Source: Styela clava
Lineage: Eukaryota; Chordata; Ascidiacea; Stolidobranchia; Styelidae
NCBI RefSeq assembly: GCF_964204865.1
Contig: NC_135255.1
Coordinates: forward strand, 21,543,135 to 21,607,134
DNA: 64,000 bases
Direction of reading: 5' to 3'
Every line of letters begins with the position of its first letter. Positions within the stretch are counted from its first letter, which is position 1. Shown here one piece after another: positions 21,760 through 32,589 of this stretch. A program made the position numbers and the translations under genes. Below the pieces are notes generated by a model. The model saw only the letters and a program-made list of their open reading frames with translations. It searched no databases and had not been told where the DNA came from.

Positions 21760-23790
21760 GTTGACAAACATATAGTACAAAAAAATACGAATCAAACAAT
21801 TAACAAAAATATTTTTGCACAGCGAAACTGACACATGTAATTAAATTTCTTAACTCACATGAACGCAATAGTAATTGTATCTGCGTGTAGCACTACTAGG
21901 TGGTAAGATTAAATAATTGCTTGTCCGTATGTGGTCACATGCCGCAGCCCGCAGGTGACCTGCAATTAGACAAAAAATTCTGTGATTCTGCTAAAAAAAA
22001 TTAATTACATATGGTGAGAACGTGACATGCCTAGACTGTTACATCGTTTATCTGTCATGTCTTGAAAGCATAGAACAGTTGTTACACTAGCTGACTAGCC
22101 CATAGAATGGAGATTCTGGGGGATTTTATGGATTGATTAAAAATTATTATTACATACCCAGTATTGCGGGCAAATAAATATTTATGTCTCATAAATTCAT
22201 TTCACCTATAATAGACTAGGCATTTGGAACTTCTTACGTAATTATGGGTATTATTCTCACCTTCCATGCTCAGACTAAGTTTATCTGCATATTATGCTGC
22301 GGTGTTTGACTCTCTCAATGATAACCCTCTGCTTGTGGTTTTCTACTGGTATATTGCTTGGCAGCTGCAGGCTTGGCCTTGCACCCAATTTCCAAGCTAC
22401 AGTCTTGTCTTTTTGAACACGTCAGTGGACATAACGATCGTTTCAATTTTAGGTTCTCGTTTTCTTCTCCTTCGTCGTGATAAAATCGCTTTTCTTTTCG
22501 AATAATAGATCAATTTCTTTGACATTTTCAGTGGTTGAAGATTGATTTTTTTACCAGAAGGTTATTACTTTTACTTATTTCAAAAATTTCTGTGGACTTC
22601 AAGAGATTCGTTTTTTATGTGTCAGAATAAAAATAATAGAGACACCTTGTGACGTGTCCATATATTTGAGCATAGGTCTCTTGTCCTATTATGTCTTCCT
22701 CGCGGAAATGAGCTTTACATATGGATGTTCTGAATATAATTATGATACAAATATCAGAATATGTCAAAATTTTGTTGTAGGTCAACGCAATTTCCAAACT
22801 TTTCCTACCACGTAACACTTTTTATCTCGCCTCGCGCAACGTCAAAAAAAAAAGAGAGGGTAAAATTGATAAAGATAAACGGTGTAATGTAGCGGTTCCC
22901 AATGGATTAGCCGTGGCGAGTTGCCAAATGCACCACGAAATTGTGTTGAACATGTCTAAAATATGATTGAATATTTTACATGTTGCATTTATTATAAATG
23001 TTTTTCATTGCTTCTTAATTTAAATGCTGTGTATATGAATCAGTAAATTCATTTTATCTTTCTATGTCTTTTACTTTCCATTACGTAGTGTTTGCCACTA
23101 ATGTACGTCTAATGGAGATAGAAGCACTTGATGCAATTGCACCGCCTACCGAAAAACACCGCGCCGTGTATCGTCACGTAACAATAACCTGTCGATGTCA
23201 TTCTCTAAGTATTAGAAGGTCACTTTGCTACTCATATATCGAGTACCCAGGCTGCTTTGATTGTACACGGAACTTGCGCGTCACTGAACCAATTTCTGGA
23301 ATTCCGCGAGAATTAGCCCACGGCTCTTGCTAACAAACAAAACATAACAAATTTGAGGAGTCGTATAAGGTTATTGTTCCAATTCCTAGTTCTGCATAAA
23401 GCGCACTAACGCCGTTCCGTAAAATTAGAAATGCAAAACAAGGTAACAAGCTATTGTGCGAATTTAGATCTATTTAATTTTTTAGCGATAATAATTAATT
23501 GTTGTAATGAAATACAGTTTGCCTCTTTTACTTCTTGGGGGCGACCGGCGCCCTTCCAATGCTCCATTTCTTCCTCATTCCTTGCCAAATCGGGCCTTTT
23601 GACACAAAAGCTTTTATGAGCTTTCTAGATAAACATATTTTATTTTGATTCATCCTCAAAAAATAAAACAATAAACAAAAAGAGAAAGTATCTGGAAAGT
23701 AAACAAAAGCTAAAAATAAGTTTACAATGTATTAAACACGTTCACTCACCGAAAAAGAAAAAAACAAATCACAACAAACATGAATATAAA
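21760..23790. other. Intergenic sequence, no supported gene
   Basis: A minus-strand frame starting near 22532 begins MSKKLIYYSKRKAIL and is arginine/lysine rich, but stops after about 43 codons. A hAT-like end GCGGTTCCCAATGGATTAGC is at about 22894 without a convincing partner. The rest is unassigned. Confidence 0.4.
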
Positions 23791-23793
23791 TCA

Positions 23794-24041
23794 CAGATGG
23801 GCAAACTGCGGCCCGCGTGCCAAATCCGGGCCGTTGGGTAGTTCAATCTGGCCCGCCTGGTGATGCCACAACCAGACTAAAACCAAATTTGGATGTTGGG
23901 ATTAAATTTAGTCTTGGCACGAGGCTAATTGTTTTCCACTTTTTGATTTTAAAACAGTGTTAATATTGTTCATGAAATGTTACTTTTTATGTCACACTCA
24001 CATGGCGTGCCAGTCTGGGCAGGCAAAAATTTTGACCCCTG
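23794..24041. mobile_element. Possible short hAT element with CAGATGGGCAAACTGCGGCC end
   Basis: The left terminus closely matches the end of the 59821-60151 element (GCAAACTGCGGCC, then GCCAAAT). The proposed right end, GCAAAAATTTTGACCCCTG, matches poorly. No matching flanking 8-mers were seen, so only the left end is firm. Confidence 0.45.
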
Positions 24042-24210
24042 GTCCAAAATCCCCGCCTACCCTTGATATAAACGGTTGGTCATTATTCAGGCGTGCATTT
24101 ACTCACAAACAAAATAGTGAACTGAATAGCGGCTGTGCGTGTGATGGGTGAGAGTCCAGTGATGAGCTGGAAAAATCATAACAAACGGAACGCACCAAGT
24201 TCGTGAAAAT

Positions 24211-24391
24211 ATAGGGTGTCTATAAATTCTTACATTAAATTGCAAAATGAATTTACCGGTACCACATATTGTTTTGGCCCTCACAGATGCGTTAAATGAA
24301 GGTAAAATACAATTACTGGTTAACATATATTTAAAACTGATTTCATACCAAAATTAAAATCGTAAAGGAGGGGACTCTATGCTCACCCTGA
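24211..24391 (+). mobile_element. TA-type MITE, copy 1 (degenerate)
   Basis: It starts TAGGGTGTCTATAAATTC and includes ATTGTTTTGGCCCTCACAGA, the core shared with the copies at 32371 and 51970. The distal end near 24391 (GACTCTATGCTCACCCTG) is a degraded form of the other terminus. Aligned by eye it is in inverted orientation relative to the 32371 copy. Confidence 0.65.
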
Positions 24392-24962
24392 ATTATATAT
24401 ACAATTATTCTATTTTTGCCGACGAGAATTTTTGTCCGTCTTGAGTTAGACCCCGCGAAGAGCTACATTAAAATATGAAGAAATTATCTGAGGTATGTCT
24501 GCGTAAGAGAACAAGTATAAATATAGCAATTAAGTTGAAATGTACACATTATGACAAAAATAACCTACAATGTTCTTATTGATATTCAGTTTAATGAGAG
24601 CGATGCTCAAATATATGGACACGAATAACCAAACGAAGTAGTACCGAACATACCAAGATAATAAAAATAAAACGAAATCGAAAATAACTTACAATGTTAT
24701 TATTAATATTTAATTTTAAAGAGAGCGATGTTCAAATATATGGAAACGAAATCCTAAACGGCTAAGATAGTAATAAAAAACAAAACGATCCATATGTACA
24801 CTTCGCGTCCAACAATAAAGAAAACCTCATTTAATTTATTATTTAAAATAATTCCCAAATACACCGGGCATTGTTGTTTGCTTCGATTTCGGCCCCCGTT
24901 TCACCGCGCACCCTTGCATCAGCGCAGAATTATGAGTGTGCAGCCAAGTCTTCACATAAGGC

Positions 24963-26967
24963 TCAGCATCCCATCAATTTAATGGTCATTAGATTTGACA
25001 GGTGAGGAATTGATAAGCGTGCTCGTGTTTCGGTACAAATGTTATTCATTAACGGAAATCCGCGTTCTGCTTCAGCTGAATTTACTGCCATTACATTCAT
25101 TACACATTTCGCTTTCTTAATTGATGCCCACTCACTTGCATCATCCACTTTTCTTGTGAGACAAGCCTCCACATAATCACGATACTCATTGATATCTATT
25201 CTCAGAACATCATGTAATTTAAATATCTTCTCCGCGCCTTCTTTGAAGGATAAGAGTAATTTTTCAATGTCCCAGCTATGTGGGTTCAAAGAGTTGAACA
25301 AATCAATAATATTTTGAGACGTCATATTGTTGCCATGCATCAGTCGTTCTTCCATTTTAAGTATTATACATTCTATTAATTCATTTCTGGGCAATGCCGG
25401 AAATCGGTCGTTTCCAGCAAGCCCAATCTCAGAATACTGCGGTGTCTCAATGATTTCAGTAATCTTATTTACATAATTACCCTTTACAATTAATCAACTG
25501 CTTGTAAAATGAAATACCTCTTTTTATCAGCTTGTCGGCGCCGCATATTGTGCTCGATCTTGACTGTAGCGCTTTAGAAAGTATTGAAATTTCCGTGAGA
25601 ATTTCGATCATAAGTGCGAGGTCCTTCAAAAAGTTAAGATTCTTTAGACGAGTTGCCGTGCCTGAATATTTGGGTACGGAGTTAAAGTGAGAATGTAACG
25701 CTGGATAAGCTTTCCAGACAGCACAGCAAGCTGCAGGAAGCCCAGCATGGTCTTAAAACTCTACCAATTTTAGTTATTTCAAGTTCGGCTGAAAGCCTGA
25801 AATATTGTGAAGTTGATATTGATTTTTATTAGACTGGTGATATACGGTATAAATTTTATCCAAAAATATCTTGAAGTGGTTTATTCGTTTTATTTCTGAA
25901 ACGGCGTCGTCCAAGACGAGCTGAAGTCTATGATTCAGGCAATGCCAGATTACTATATTGGGGTAAAATTGGGGCAATCTAGAAGCTACACCGGATTTTC
26001 GCCCGAGCATGACACTTGCACCATCGGAGCAAAAGGCAACAAAGTAGTTTTCATCAAATCCGTAACGCTTCATTGTATTGAGAAGGGTGGTTTGTATACT
26101 TTCAGCGCTTGTACTAGCGCATTCGACAATATCCATAAATATGAAAGGTGAGTTTTCATTGACTTCACACTTTATGTAAATTATAAGAACACTTTTGCTG
26201 GCAACATTGAAGGCTTCATCTATGATAATACAAATTTTGCATTCCGGACCAATGATATTCTTAAAAATTACTTTTTTTATGTTCGTAGATACATGCTCAG
26301 ATATACGAATAGCTGTAAATCGAGAATGCAAACACTTTCCCAACTCGATTACATTTTTCTTTTGGAGTTCCACTTCATCCGGCATATCAGACAACGGCCT
26401 GTTCCTTTTAACTAGACTGTATACAATGTTAAAAATATTTTCAGTTATCTCAATATCCTTTCGTTTAACATTATTGAAACTTGCTGTCAGAATATCTTCT
26501 TCGGCTTGTTGCAGTAATTGTACACATAGTTTATGGGCGTTAGAATTAGAATGCTCATGTAGTTTCTTTCTCAGTGACCGCTGCCGCTTCATTTTATCGT
26601 TTCCTGAAGGTCGTATAGTACATCTTTGCCATTCGGGAGAAATGTGAATAGATTTTTGTTGAGAAACCCCTAAAGTTGATGCTTTCTTACACGAAGAACA
26701 ACCCAACCGGCCGCTATCGCAATAAAGAAAACTATACTTCGTTTTAAAATAGTCTAATTGCTCAATAGACCAACATCCATGACATGCACGGTATGGTTCT
26801 TTTGGCGCAGACACTACCGGCACAGGGATGCATTTTTTCGAATAGGTGGTATCTGCAGCAGAGGCACTTCCAACAACATCTGATGTGGTTACACATTCAA
26901 CTCTATTATATTTCGCATCTGAATCTTCTCTAATTACCCACGATAGTAAGATAGCGTTTCGTTTCAT
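24963..26967 (-). pseudogene. hAT transposase, KIAA1586-like, almost intact (one or a few lesions)
   Basis: The first frame (26967-25774, 397 codons) has a Cys/His region (CHGCWSIEQLDYF; CDSGRLGCSSCKK) like the KIAA1586 zinc-binding N-terminus. The RNase H core follows: CIIIDEAFNVASKSVLIIYI, FMDIVECAS, then FCSDGASVMLGRKSGVASRL and IVIWHCLNHRLQLVLDDAV. After a stop near 25774 the frame resumes as [33 protein letters not shown] and [18 protein letters not shown] last frame (25394-24963) ends with NSAEAERGFPLMNNI and RARLSIPHLSNLMTIK, the hAT dimerisation motif. Few lesions over more than 600 codons imply recent activity. A domesticated host gene is the alternative, but the flanking inverted ends argue for a transposon. 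Confidence 0.88.
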
Positions 26968-27870
26968 AGTGTATAACTGTAAACCAGTGCAGCGGCGGAC
27001 GAAGAAAACATTGGAGAAAAAATATTTTGTCGCGCATCAACTTTTTGATTTTTCCGTAACAGTGGCATATTATGGCGTAACAATGGCGTGTTATGGCGTA
27101 ACAATTGAAATTTAGCTCGCAGCACTGACATTTTCTAGGGTCAAAGTTCGATGATATATTCATTATAATTATTACAAAACAAAACGCATACTTAATAACT
27201 AAGTTCATGGAAGAAACTAAACTTTTCATGACATAATTTTATTTTAACAACCGGAACGCAAATGCAATAAAATATCTAACAACCGGAACGGGGTTCCGGT
27301 GCGTTCCGGCTACAGCTCATCACTCGGTGAGGCGGCATGTAAACAAACAATCGAACAAATTATCTCTACATGAAAATGTGCTAACCTATGCCGCGTCTCG
27401 TGCTTTTAAAATATGAAAAACAAACTGTCGAGTAATTGCCATAAAATCGACTATTTAAAAAAATGAACTTTTTCGGATTATACGAAAGTCGACTCTGTGA
27501 GCACCCAGGCACAGAACAACATGTGACAGGTATTTCTATTTATAAATAGACCTACATCCCCATTCTACATCCAGATAACTGACGATTACATGCGTCACAA
27601 TATCGCGTTGAAGGAATACCTTATCGCCTCACCCAAGCGTAAAGAAAGAACATTTTTTTGACAGTGCATAAATAAACAAAGACGAAAAAGCGTGAGCGAA
27701 CTAATTATATCTAGTTAACTATACTTTTATTGCTGGGTAGTCGGAGTTTGGCATTGGAATTTATTTGGTAAAAAAATAAAATAAAAAAAGTAGTCGAGTT
27801 GTCTCGAGCATCGATATCGTAACATCGCTCGACTAGGGAGTTCAGTTGTCTGCCTCTCAAGCTTCGACGA

Positions 27871-28010
27871 GTACGGTACCGGTACCGGTACCGTACTGTA
27901 ACGATATTCTCGCACTTCTTATGAATAATACTGCTGTATTGTGATAGAATTAATACGATACCGGTATCCTCGCACTTCTTATGAATATTACTGTGATAGA
28001 ATTAATGCTA
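27871..28010. repeat. 26-bp perfect palindrome plus a 60-bp tandem duplication
   Basis: Bases 27871-27896 form a perfect palindrome built of GGTACCGGTACCGGTACC with GTAC at each edge. Immediately after it, CTCGCACTTCTTATGAAT occurs at 27909 and again at 27969 within a roughly 60-bp unit. The second unit is joined by another ATACCGGTAT palindrome. Confidence 0.85.
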
Positions 28011-28139
28011 ATATTGAACACTGTAGACAATCCGTATATCATTTCATTGAATATAACATAGGGCAACAACTGACAGACTGAGTGTTATTTTTAAAATACC
28101 TGTAAATAATAGTGTATCACATACCTTTTTCCCCAATAG

Positions 28140-28720
28140 ATATTATGGAGCCATTATTACTTTCCTTCGGCAATATAACATTGCTGGAACTGATTTAGAA
28201 CAAGGGAAACATCGAATAATTTATAATAGAATAGTAAATAATTTGAAGAGTGGTGACAGAATAGTGTTTCTTAGAGATGGTAGCCTAGTTTGGAAGGAGC
28301 TTGTTCAAACATACATTGTAAAATATTGGCTAATAATATAAAAACTTTCAATTATAAACTTATGTGGGACATTCTTCCAATAAAAGTTAAACCAAGGATT
28401 AGACATACCGGTAGCCTATTACTGGAAATGATTTATGTGTACTTTGTTCTCAAGAACCAGAATTTATATCTTATTTATTTTGGAACTGTGTTTTTACACA
28501 AAATGTGTATGATTATGTTTTTTCTGTTGTATTAAAAATAAACAGTTGCAAGTTGAAAAATATTTATAAAACATGTATTTTACTAGAACTAAATAATCAG
28601 TGTCTTTCACATTTATCATTAGTTGAACGTAATGCAGTCATAACTTCTTCTGGGTACTGCAAGATATAAAATATGGTTGGAACGTAATGCATTATTTTTT
28701 TTTAAAATGTTAATCCACAT
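28140..28720 (+). pseudogene. L1/Tx1-like non-LTR retrotransposon, 3' end fragment
   Basis: The plus strand reads NIKTFNYKLMWDILPIKVKP, then (after a small frame change) LCVLCSQEPEFISYLFWNCV and FTQNVYDYVF. This is the post-RT region of L1/Tx1-like elements: a W-x-ILP block, then the C-x2-C-x9-H-like zinc-binding tail (the His position here is Tyr). An upstream segment (28160-28300) ending in VWKELVQTY probably belongs to the same protein. No palm motifs remain, so it is 5'-truncated as such insertions usually are. Confidence 0.6.
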
Positions 28721-28919
28721 CCAAGTGTAAATAATGTAATAACAAGAATTAGATAATCTCTTTCAGCAAGGAGAAATATAGAACAATTTAGCATTAAACC
28801 TAGTTTTATAAAAGAACTAGACATAATTTGCAAGAATCTATGACTAATTGTACAAATTTTTCTTTTTTTGCTATAATTTAAAAACATGTAAATTAATGTA
28901 TATTTACTGATAAACATGA

Positions 28920-29000
28920 GAAACTTTATCAGGGAATAATATGAAATAATAATATGGAATAATTATTAACAATAAAATGGAATAATTATTAACAATGGAA
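28920..29000. repeat. AT-rich short tandem repeat (GGAATAATATGAA / GGAATAATTATTAACAAT)
   Basis: GGAATAATTATTAACAAT and variants recur four to five times within 80 bp. It is a simple microsatellite-like expansion with no coding role. Confidence 0.7.
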
Positions 29001-29426
29001 TAATATGAATTGCTTGATAATAATGGATGATGTTTACGAATATATTTGTCTATTATATGTAACTATTTTCTATGTTTATTATTTTTTCATCATTCATTTA
29101 TTTTTACAAAAATGTTATGGCTTCACAACGTGGTACTTTGAAAAAAAAAAGATATTCTCGCAGAGCAATAGTTCGGTACCGGTCGGCAAGTTGAGTCTCA
29201 GGCAAAGTTCACATCCGTAAATATTTATGTGCTACTGTCCTGTATAGAGGGTTCAATATGTTTAAAAATATCATTAAAATTCAAATATTTCCATGCGAAA
29301 GAAAAGAAAACCTTTTTTTTTTAATTTGAATCCCATCACTACCGTTAGTCATATTGCTTTGTCTTTCCTAGATGGTACCGGTAATGGTAAATACTGAGAT
29401 ATGAGAACTCAATCTGTCAATTTATA

Positions 29427-29440
29427 AATTTTTTTTTCAG
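29427..29440 (+). promoter_or_regulatory. Splice acceptor just upstream of the CRTAP-like start codon
   Basis: A polypyrimidine run ending TTTTTTTTCAG at 29440 lies 48 bases before the ATG. No coding exon is recognisable upstream. It may end a 5'-UTR intron or be a spliced-leader trans-splice site. Confidence 0.5.
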
Positions 29441-29488
29441 TTTTCGATTTAATCTGCAACCAATTTCCCAATCACCTATCACAGTATC

Positions 29489-30730
29489 ATGCAGTTATTT
29501 GTTATATTTTCTTTGTTACTCGTGTGCTTCATTATCCAAAGAACTAGTTCGCAAACAACCCCTGGGATATCAATTCAAAATGTCATTGCCAGAGCTGTAG
29601 ACGATTATAAAGATGAAAATTATGAGGATTGTATCAAAGGATTTGAAGCCGGACTTGTACATTGGAGGATGCTGAAACATATAGACACAACTTGCGGTCT
29701 GCGCTGCAAAAACCCGAACATCAGTAAAGAAATTGGAATAAACATGGATGGTTTTGACGAATTAATTGCATACGGGAATATACTTGCACAAGCGAATTGT
29801 ATTAAGTTATGCAAAGAGGAGCATCCGTTCACAAAATCAAAAATTCAACGCCCAAGTGATGACTTCGTAGCAGACTTCGATACGCGAGAACCTTACAACT
29901 ATCTTCAATTTGCGTATTATAAAACTGGGATGATTAGAAAGGCTTGCCAAGCTGCCCACACAAATTACCAAGTGAATTCGGACGACAAACAAATGAGGGA
30001 TAACATTGCTTACTATAAGGGCCTCGACGGAGTTACAGATGACTATTTTAAAGATCTTGAAGGAAATCCGTATAATGAACATATCGTAGATGCCGTTGAC
30101 TTTTACGAGAATAAACAATACGAAGAGGCCATTGATAGTTTTGAAAAAGCATTGCTCGATTATTTGAAAGTACATGACGAATGTAAAACTCTTTGCTACA
30201 ATTCAGAACCGCCGACATTTTTTTACCGATTTCCACAATCTGTTGTCCTGAAGTACATCCCTGTTATTGAATGTGTTGAAAATTGTGGTAAAAAGCTACG
30301 TCCATTGGTGAGAGGTGATTTGATGGATAATTTAGTCCAAAAAGTTTATCAATACTTGCAGTTTTCGTATTACCAGTTAGGAAAGTGGGGAATGGCTGTC
30401 CCTGCTGCTGTGTCAGCTCTTTTGCTCCACCCAGAAGATGAAATAACACAAAATAATGTCAAGTTTTACAGAGATAACGCAGAAGAACACGGACTCAAAT
30501 TGGATATTCATTTCCTGCCACGACCAGAAGCTGTGAAGTATAATTTCGAGCGAATGACGAATGAAAAACTCGTCGAAATGATGCAAAAAGCCGTGGATGT
30601 GGATGACCAGGGGGAGGTGGAAGAATCAGAAATTCAAACAGAAGAGGAGTTTGGAGACGAAATGATGAAGGAAATAACGAAACAAGTGACTCTGCAACTC
30701 GGAAATAAGTTGAGAGGCGATATTGGTTGA
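29489..30730 (+). CDS. CRTAP/P3H4-like leprecan-family protein without oxygenase domain
   Basis: One uninterrupted 413-residue frame begins with a signal peptide (about residues 1-21, FVIFSLLLVCFII). Two leprecan-type repeats follow. Repeat 1 has AVDDYKDENYEDCIKGFEAG, then CGLRC and YNYLQFAYYKTGMIRKACQA. Repeat 2 has AVDFYENKQYEEAIDSFEKA, CKTLC, VYQYLQFSYYQLGKWGMAVP, then LHPEDEITQNNVKFYRDN. The paired CxxxC motifs and the YLQF-YY signature are those of CRTAP, P3H4 (SC65) and the N-terminal half of prolyl 3-hydroxylases. Those proteins form the ER complex that 3-hydroxylates and folds procollagen. No 2-oxoglutarate oxygenase domain follows, so a scaffold-like CRTAP/P3H4 role is inferred. The C-terminus is acidic and lacks an ER-retention tail. 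Vertebrate relatives have introns; this copy has none, suggesting a retrocopy or lineage intron loss. ATTAAA at 30859 may be the polyadenylation signal. Confidence 0.82.
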   Translation: MQLFVIFSLLLVCFIIQRTSSQTTPGISIQNVIARAVDDYKDENYEDCIKGFEAGLVHWRMLKHIDTTCGLRCKNPNISKEIGINMDGFDELIAYGNILAQANCIKLCKEEHPFTKSKIQRPSDDFVADFDTREPYNYLQFAYYKTGMIRKACQAAHTNYQVNSDDKQMRDNIAYYKGLDGVTDDYFKDLEGNPYNEHIVDAVDFYENKQYEEAIDSFEKALLDYLKVHDECKTLCYNSEPPTFFYRFPQSVVLKYIPVIECVENCGKKLRPLVRGDLMDNLVQKVYQYLQFSYYQLGKWGMAVPAAVSALLLHPEDEITQNNVKFYRDNAEEHGLKLDIHFLPRPEAVKYNFERMTNEKLVEMMQKAVDVDDQGEVEESEIQTEEEFGDEMMKEITKQVTLQLGNKLRGDIG

Positions 30731-30959
30731 CAGATCCATGGCCAATGATGGCTTTTGTGTCAACTTGCATAGTGCTTGCAAGAATTTTATGATATGTTGT
30801 GGGTCAAGATAGTTATACTTTCAAAATGGTTTGCGTAAGCTTTGATATTAATAGCAGAATTAAAGGTTTTTGTATGAATGGTACATATGGTTGATACTTG
30901 GCGAAATTTCGTGTTTTTTTATATCGTTGCTGCTTTGACTTTTTATCAAGTCAATGCAT

Positions 30960-31095
30960 CCGTGAACAAATACCTGGCCAACTAATCCCATACCAGACAT
31001 GGACTGGTAACCAGATGACAGGCGGTGGTTCCCCATATGATTAAGCCGCCGGCTTTCCTTTCCCCGGGTAGAAATCCTCTCCTATCCTTTATGGC
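30960..31095 (+). repeat. tRNA-derived SINE, 3' fragment
   Basis: It matches the 3' part of the SINE seen at 41.4 and 55.2 kb: CCCATACCAGACATGGACTG, GTAACCAGATGA, GTGGTTCCCCATATGATTAA, then CCCCGGGTAGAAAT. The tRNA-related head is absent, as in a 5' truncation. Confidence 0.7.
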
Positions 31096-31099
31096 AAGA

Positions 31100-31780
31100 T
31101 ATTATGTTATTCTGCTGCAAATATTATCAAATTAACATATATTCTACTTGTGTTAATAGAGGCTTGAGTTAAGAATACTTTTTTATCAAAGACTGTAGAC
31201 GACTCCGGTTTTCTAAATGAAATGACCCGGGCTTATCATGACCACAATTCATTAATAAACTTGACTTAGGACTCGTGACTCAATTTGGCCATTGGCTATT
31301 ACTGGTTCTCGGGGTGCCAGTAAATGTATTGACTTGAGATGCCCTGACTTTATATTTTTCATCAATACTGACTAAATTTGAAGGAGCGCCTTTTGTGTGA
31401 ACAACTGATCCGAGCAGTAGTAATTGCAATGAAATTGCATTTTATTAGGAATGATGTAAACTTTGTAATAGTCAGAAATAACAACTACAAAAAAGATTGG
31501 TTCAGAGACATTAGTTCAAAAGTTTTAACTTGTGATGTGCAAGGTTTCCATTTTTGTTTCACTCCTGGCCAAGGGAAATTATTTTATATTTGAGTTCTCC
31601 ATCTGTTCAAACTATTGGGAATATATATCAATCCCTATTTGAGTTTTCCATGTATCCCGTTATAATACTACCATTTATTAGCCTTAATCTTAGTTCAAGA
31701 CCAAATGTGGTATTTTTATAACACATAGGTTCTATTGCCCTACTTTCGTTCACCTTTCGAATTCAACTCGTTATATAGAC
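31100..31780. other. Unassigned intergenic sequence
   Basis: A 71-codon plus-strand frame (31378-31593) shows no domain. No repeat boundary or RNA gene recognised. Confidence 0.35.
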
Positions 31781-32086
31781 CAGGGCTACTCAACTATTTT
31801 TACCGAAGATCCGCTTACAAAACATCAAAATTATTTGGGTCCGGTGTTTCCATAATTTATATTTCGGCATCCGCAAACGCGCACTTCCTCGGCCGGCTAA
31901 CGATTATTATCAGTTAACAAGATTGTTTATTATGGTGTTATAGTTCTTTTCATATATATTCAAAACAATAAAAGTCATTTTATAAAATGAAACTTCAAAA
32001 GTGGGGATAATGATCCAAAATAAAGAATTGGGTGTGGTATCGAAAGGTCCGGATTCGGACCGCTATCCGCCAGTTGAGTAGCCCTG
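31781..32086. mobile_element. hAT-type MITE
   Basis: Inverted ends CAGGGCTACTCAACTATTTT and CGCCAGTTGAGTAGCCCTG bracket 306 bp, with subterminal GAAGATCCGC and GGTCCGGATTCGGACCGC. The flanks ATATAGAC and CCATAGAC agree at 6 of 8 positions, consistent with an aged 8-bp target duplication. Confidence 0.8.
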
Positions 32087-32370
32087 CCATAGACATTGGA
32101 TTCGGATTATATCTGATATTTTAGAATGTATTCGGAATGTGAATTTTTCAATTTAGACCATCCTTGCTTTCGTGTGCGATGTTTAATCCCACTATAAGAC
32201 TAACTTTTCTTTGCCTAATTTTCGTTTTAATAATAAATTTTGATAAAATATTCAACCACCCCCCAAGTTGAGTCTAGTGCGTGATCCTAGAATGTTTTCA
32301 AAATTGTGAAGTATACAATTTTGACGATCCCTGTTTTGAGTTCTCCAATCCATGTTCTTCTTCTAAAATA

Positions 32371-32576
32371 CAGGGCGTCCATAAAGTCCCTTTACAATTT
32401 CAATTTTGTTATGAAGTCAGTTCTCAATATATCTCAACCAGGTTTGATATTTTCAATCATTAATTGTTCAAGTATTTTTACTCCATTTAAAACATCTGTG
32501 AGGGCCAAAACAATATATGGTATCGATAAATTCCCTTTGCAATTTTAAAATATCTTATGACTTTATGGACACCCTA
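32371..32576 (-). mobile_element. TA-type MITE (mariner-like ends), best copy
   Basis: The left end CAGGGCGTCCATAAAGTC mirrors the right end GACTTTATGGACACCCTA. TA flanks both sides (32369-32370 and 32577-32578), which is the Tc1/mariner target duplication. The 206-bp interior, with ATTGTTTTGGCCCTCACAGA on the minus strand, is shared with copies at 24211, 51970 and, more weakly, 35107. It has no coding capacity. Confidence 0.82.
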
Positions 32577-32589
32577 TACTAACATTTAT

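Larger units (their letters stand above)
24159..27325 (-). mobile_element. Nearly complete hAT element with KIAA1586-like transposase
   Basis: The transposase coding region is framed by inverted ends: AGTGATGAGCTGGAAAAATC, then GGAACGCACC, at 24159-24198, and GGTGCGTTCCGGCTACAGCT, then CATCACT, at 27298-27324. The ends match over about two thirds of their bases. Flanking 8-mers do not match. A separate TA-type MITE is inserted just inside the left end (24211). The interior AACCGGAACG repeats (27250-27300) form subterminal motifs. At about 3.2 kb with one gene it has the layout of an autonomous element. Confidence 0.7.

Noticed and set aside
22894-23590. Possible hAT element starting GCGGTTCCCAATGGATTAGC
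   Set aside because: The candidate right end near 23550 does not pair convincingly and no flanking 8-mer duplication was found.
26195-26647. 150-codon plus-strand frame
   Set aside because: Antisense shadow of the KIAA1586-like transposase.
29837-30175. 112-codon minus-strand frame
   Set aside because: Antisense to the CRTAP-like gene, with no domain of its own.
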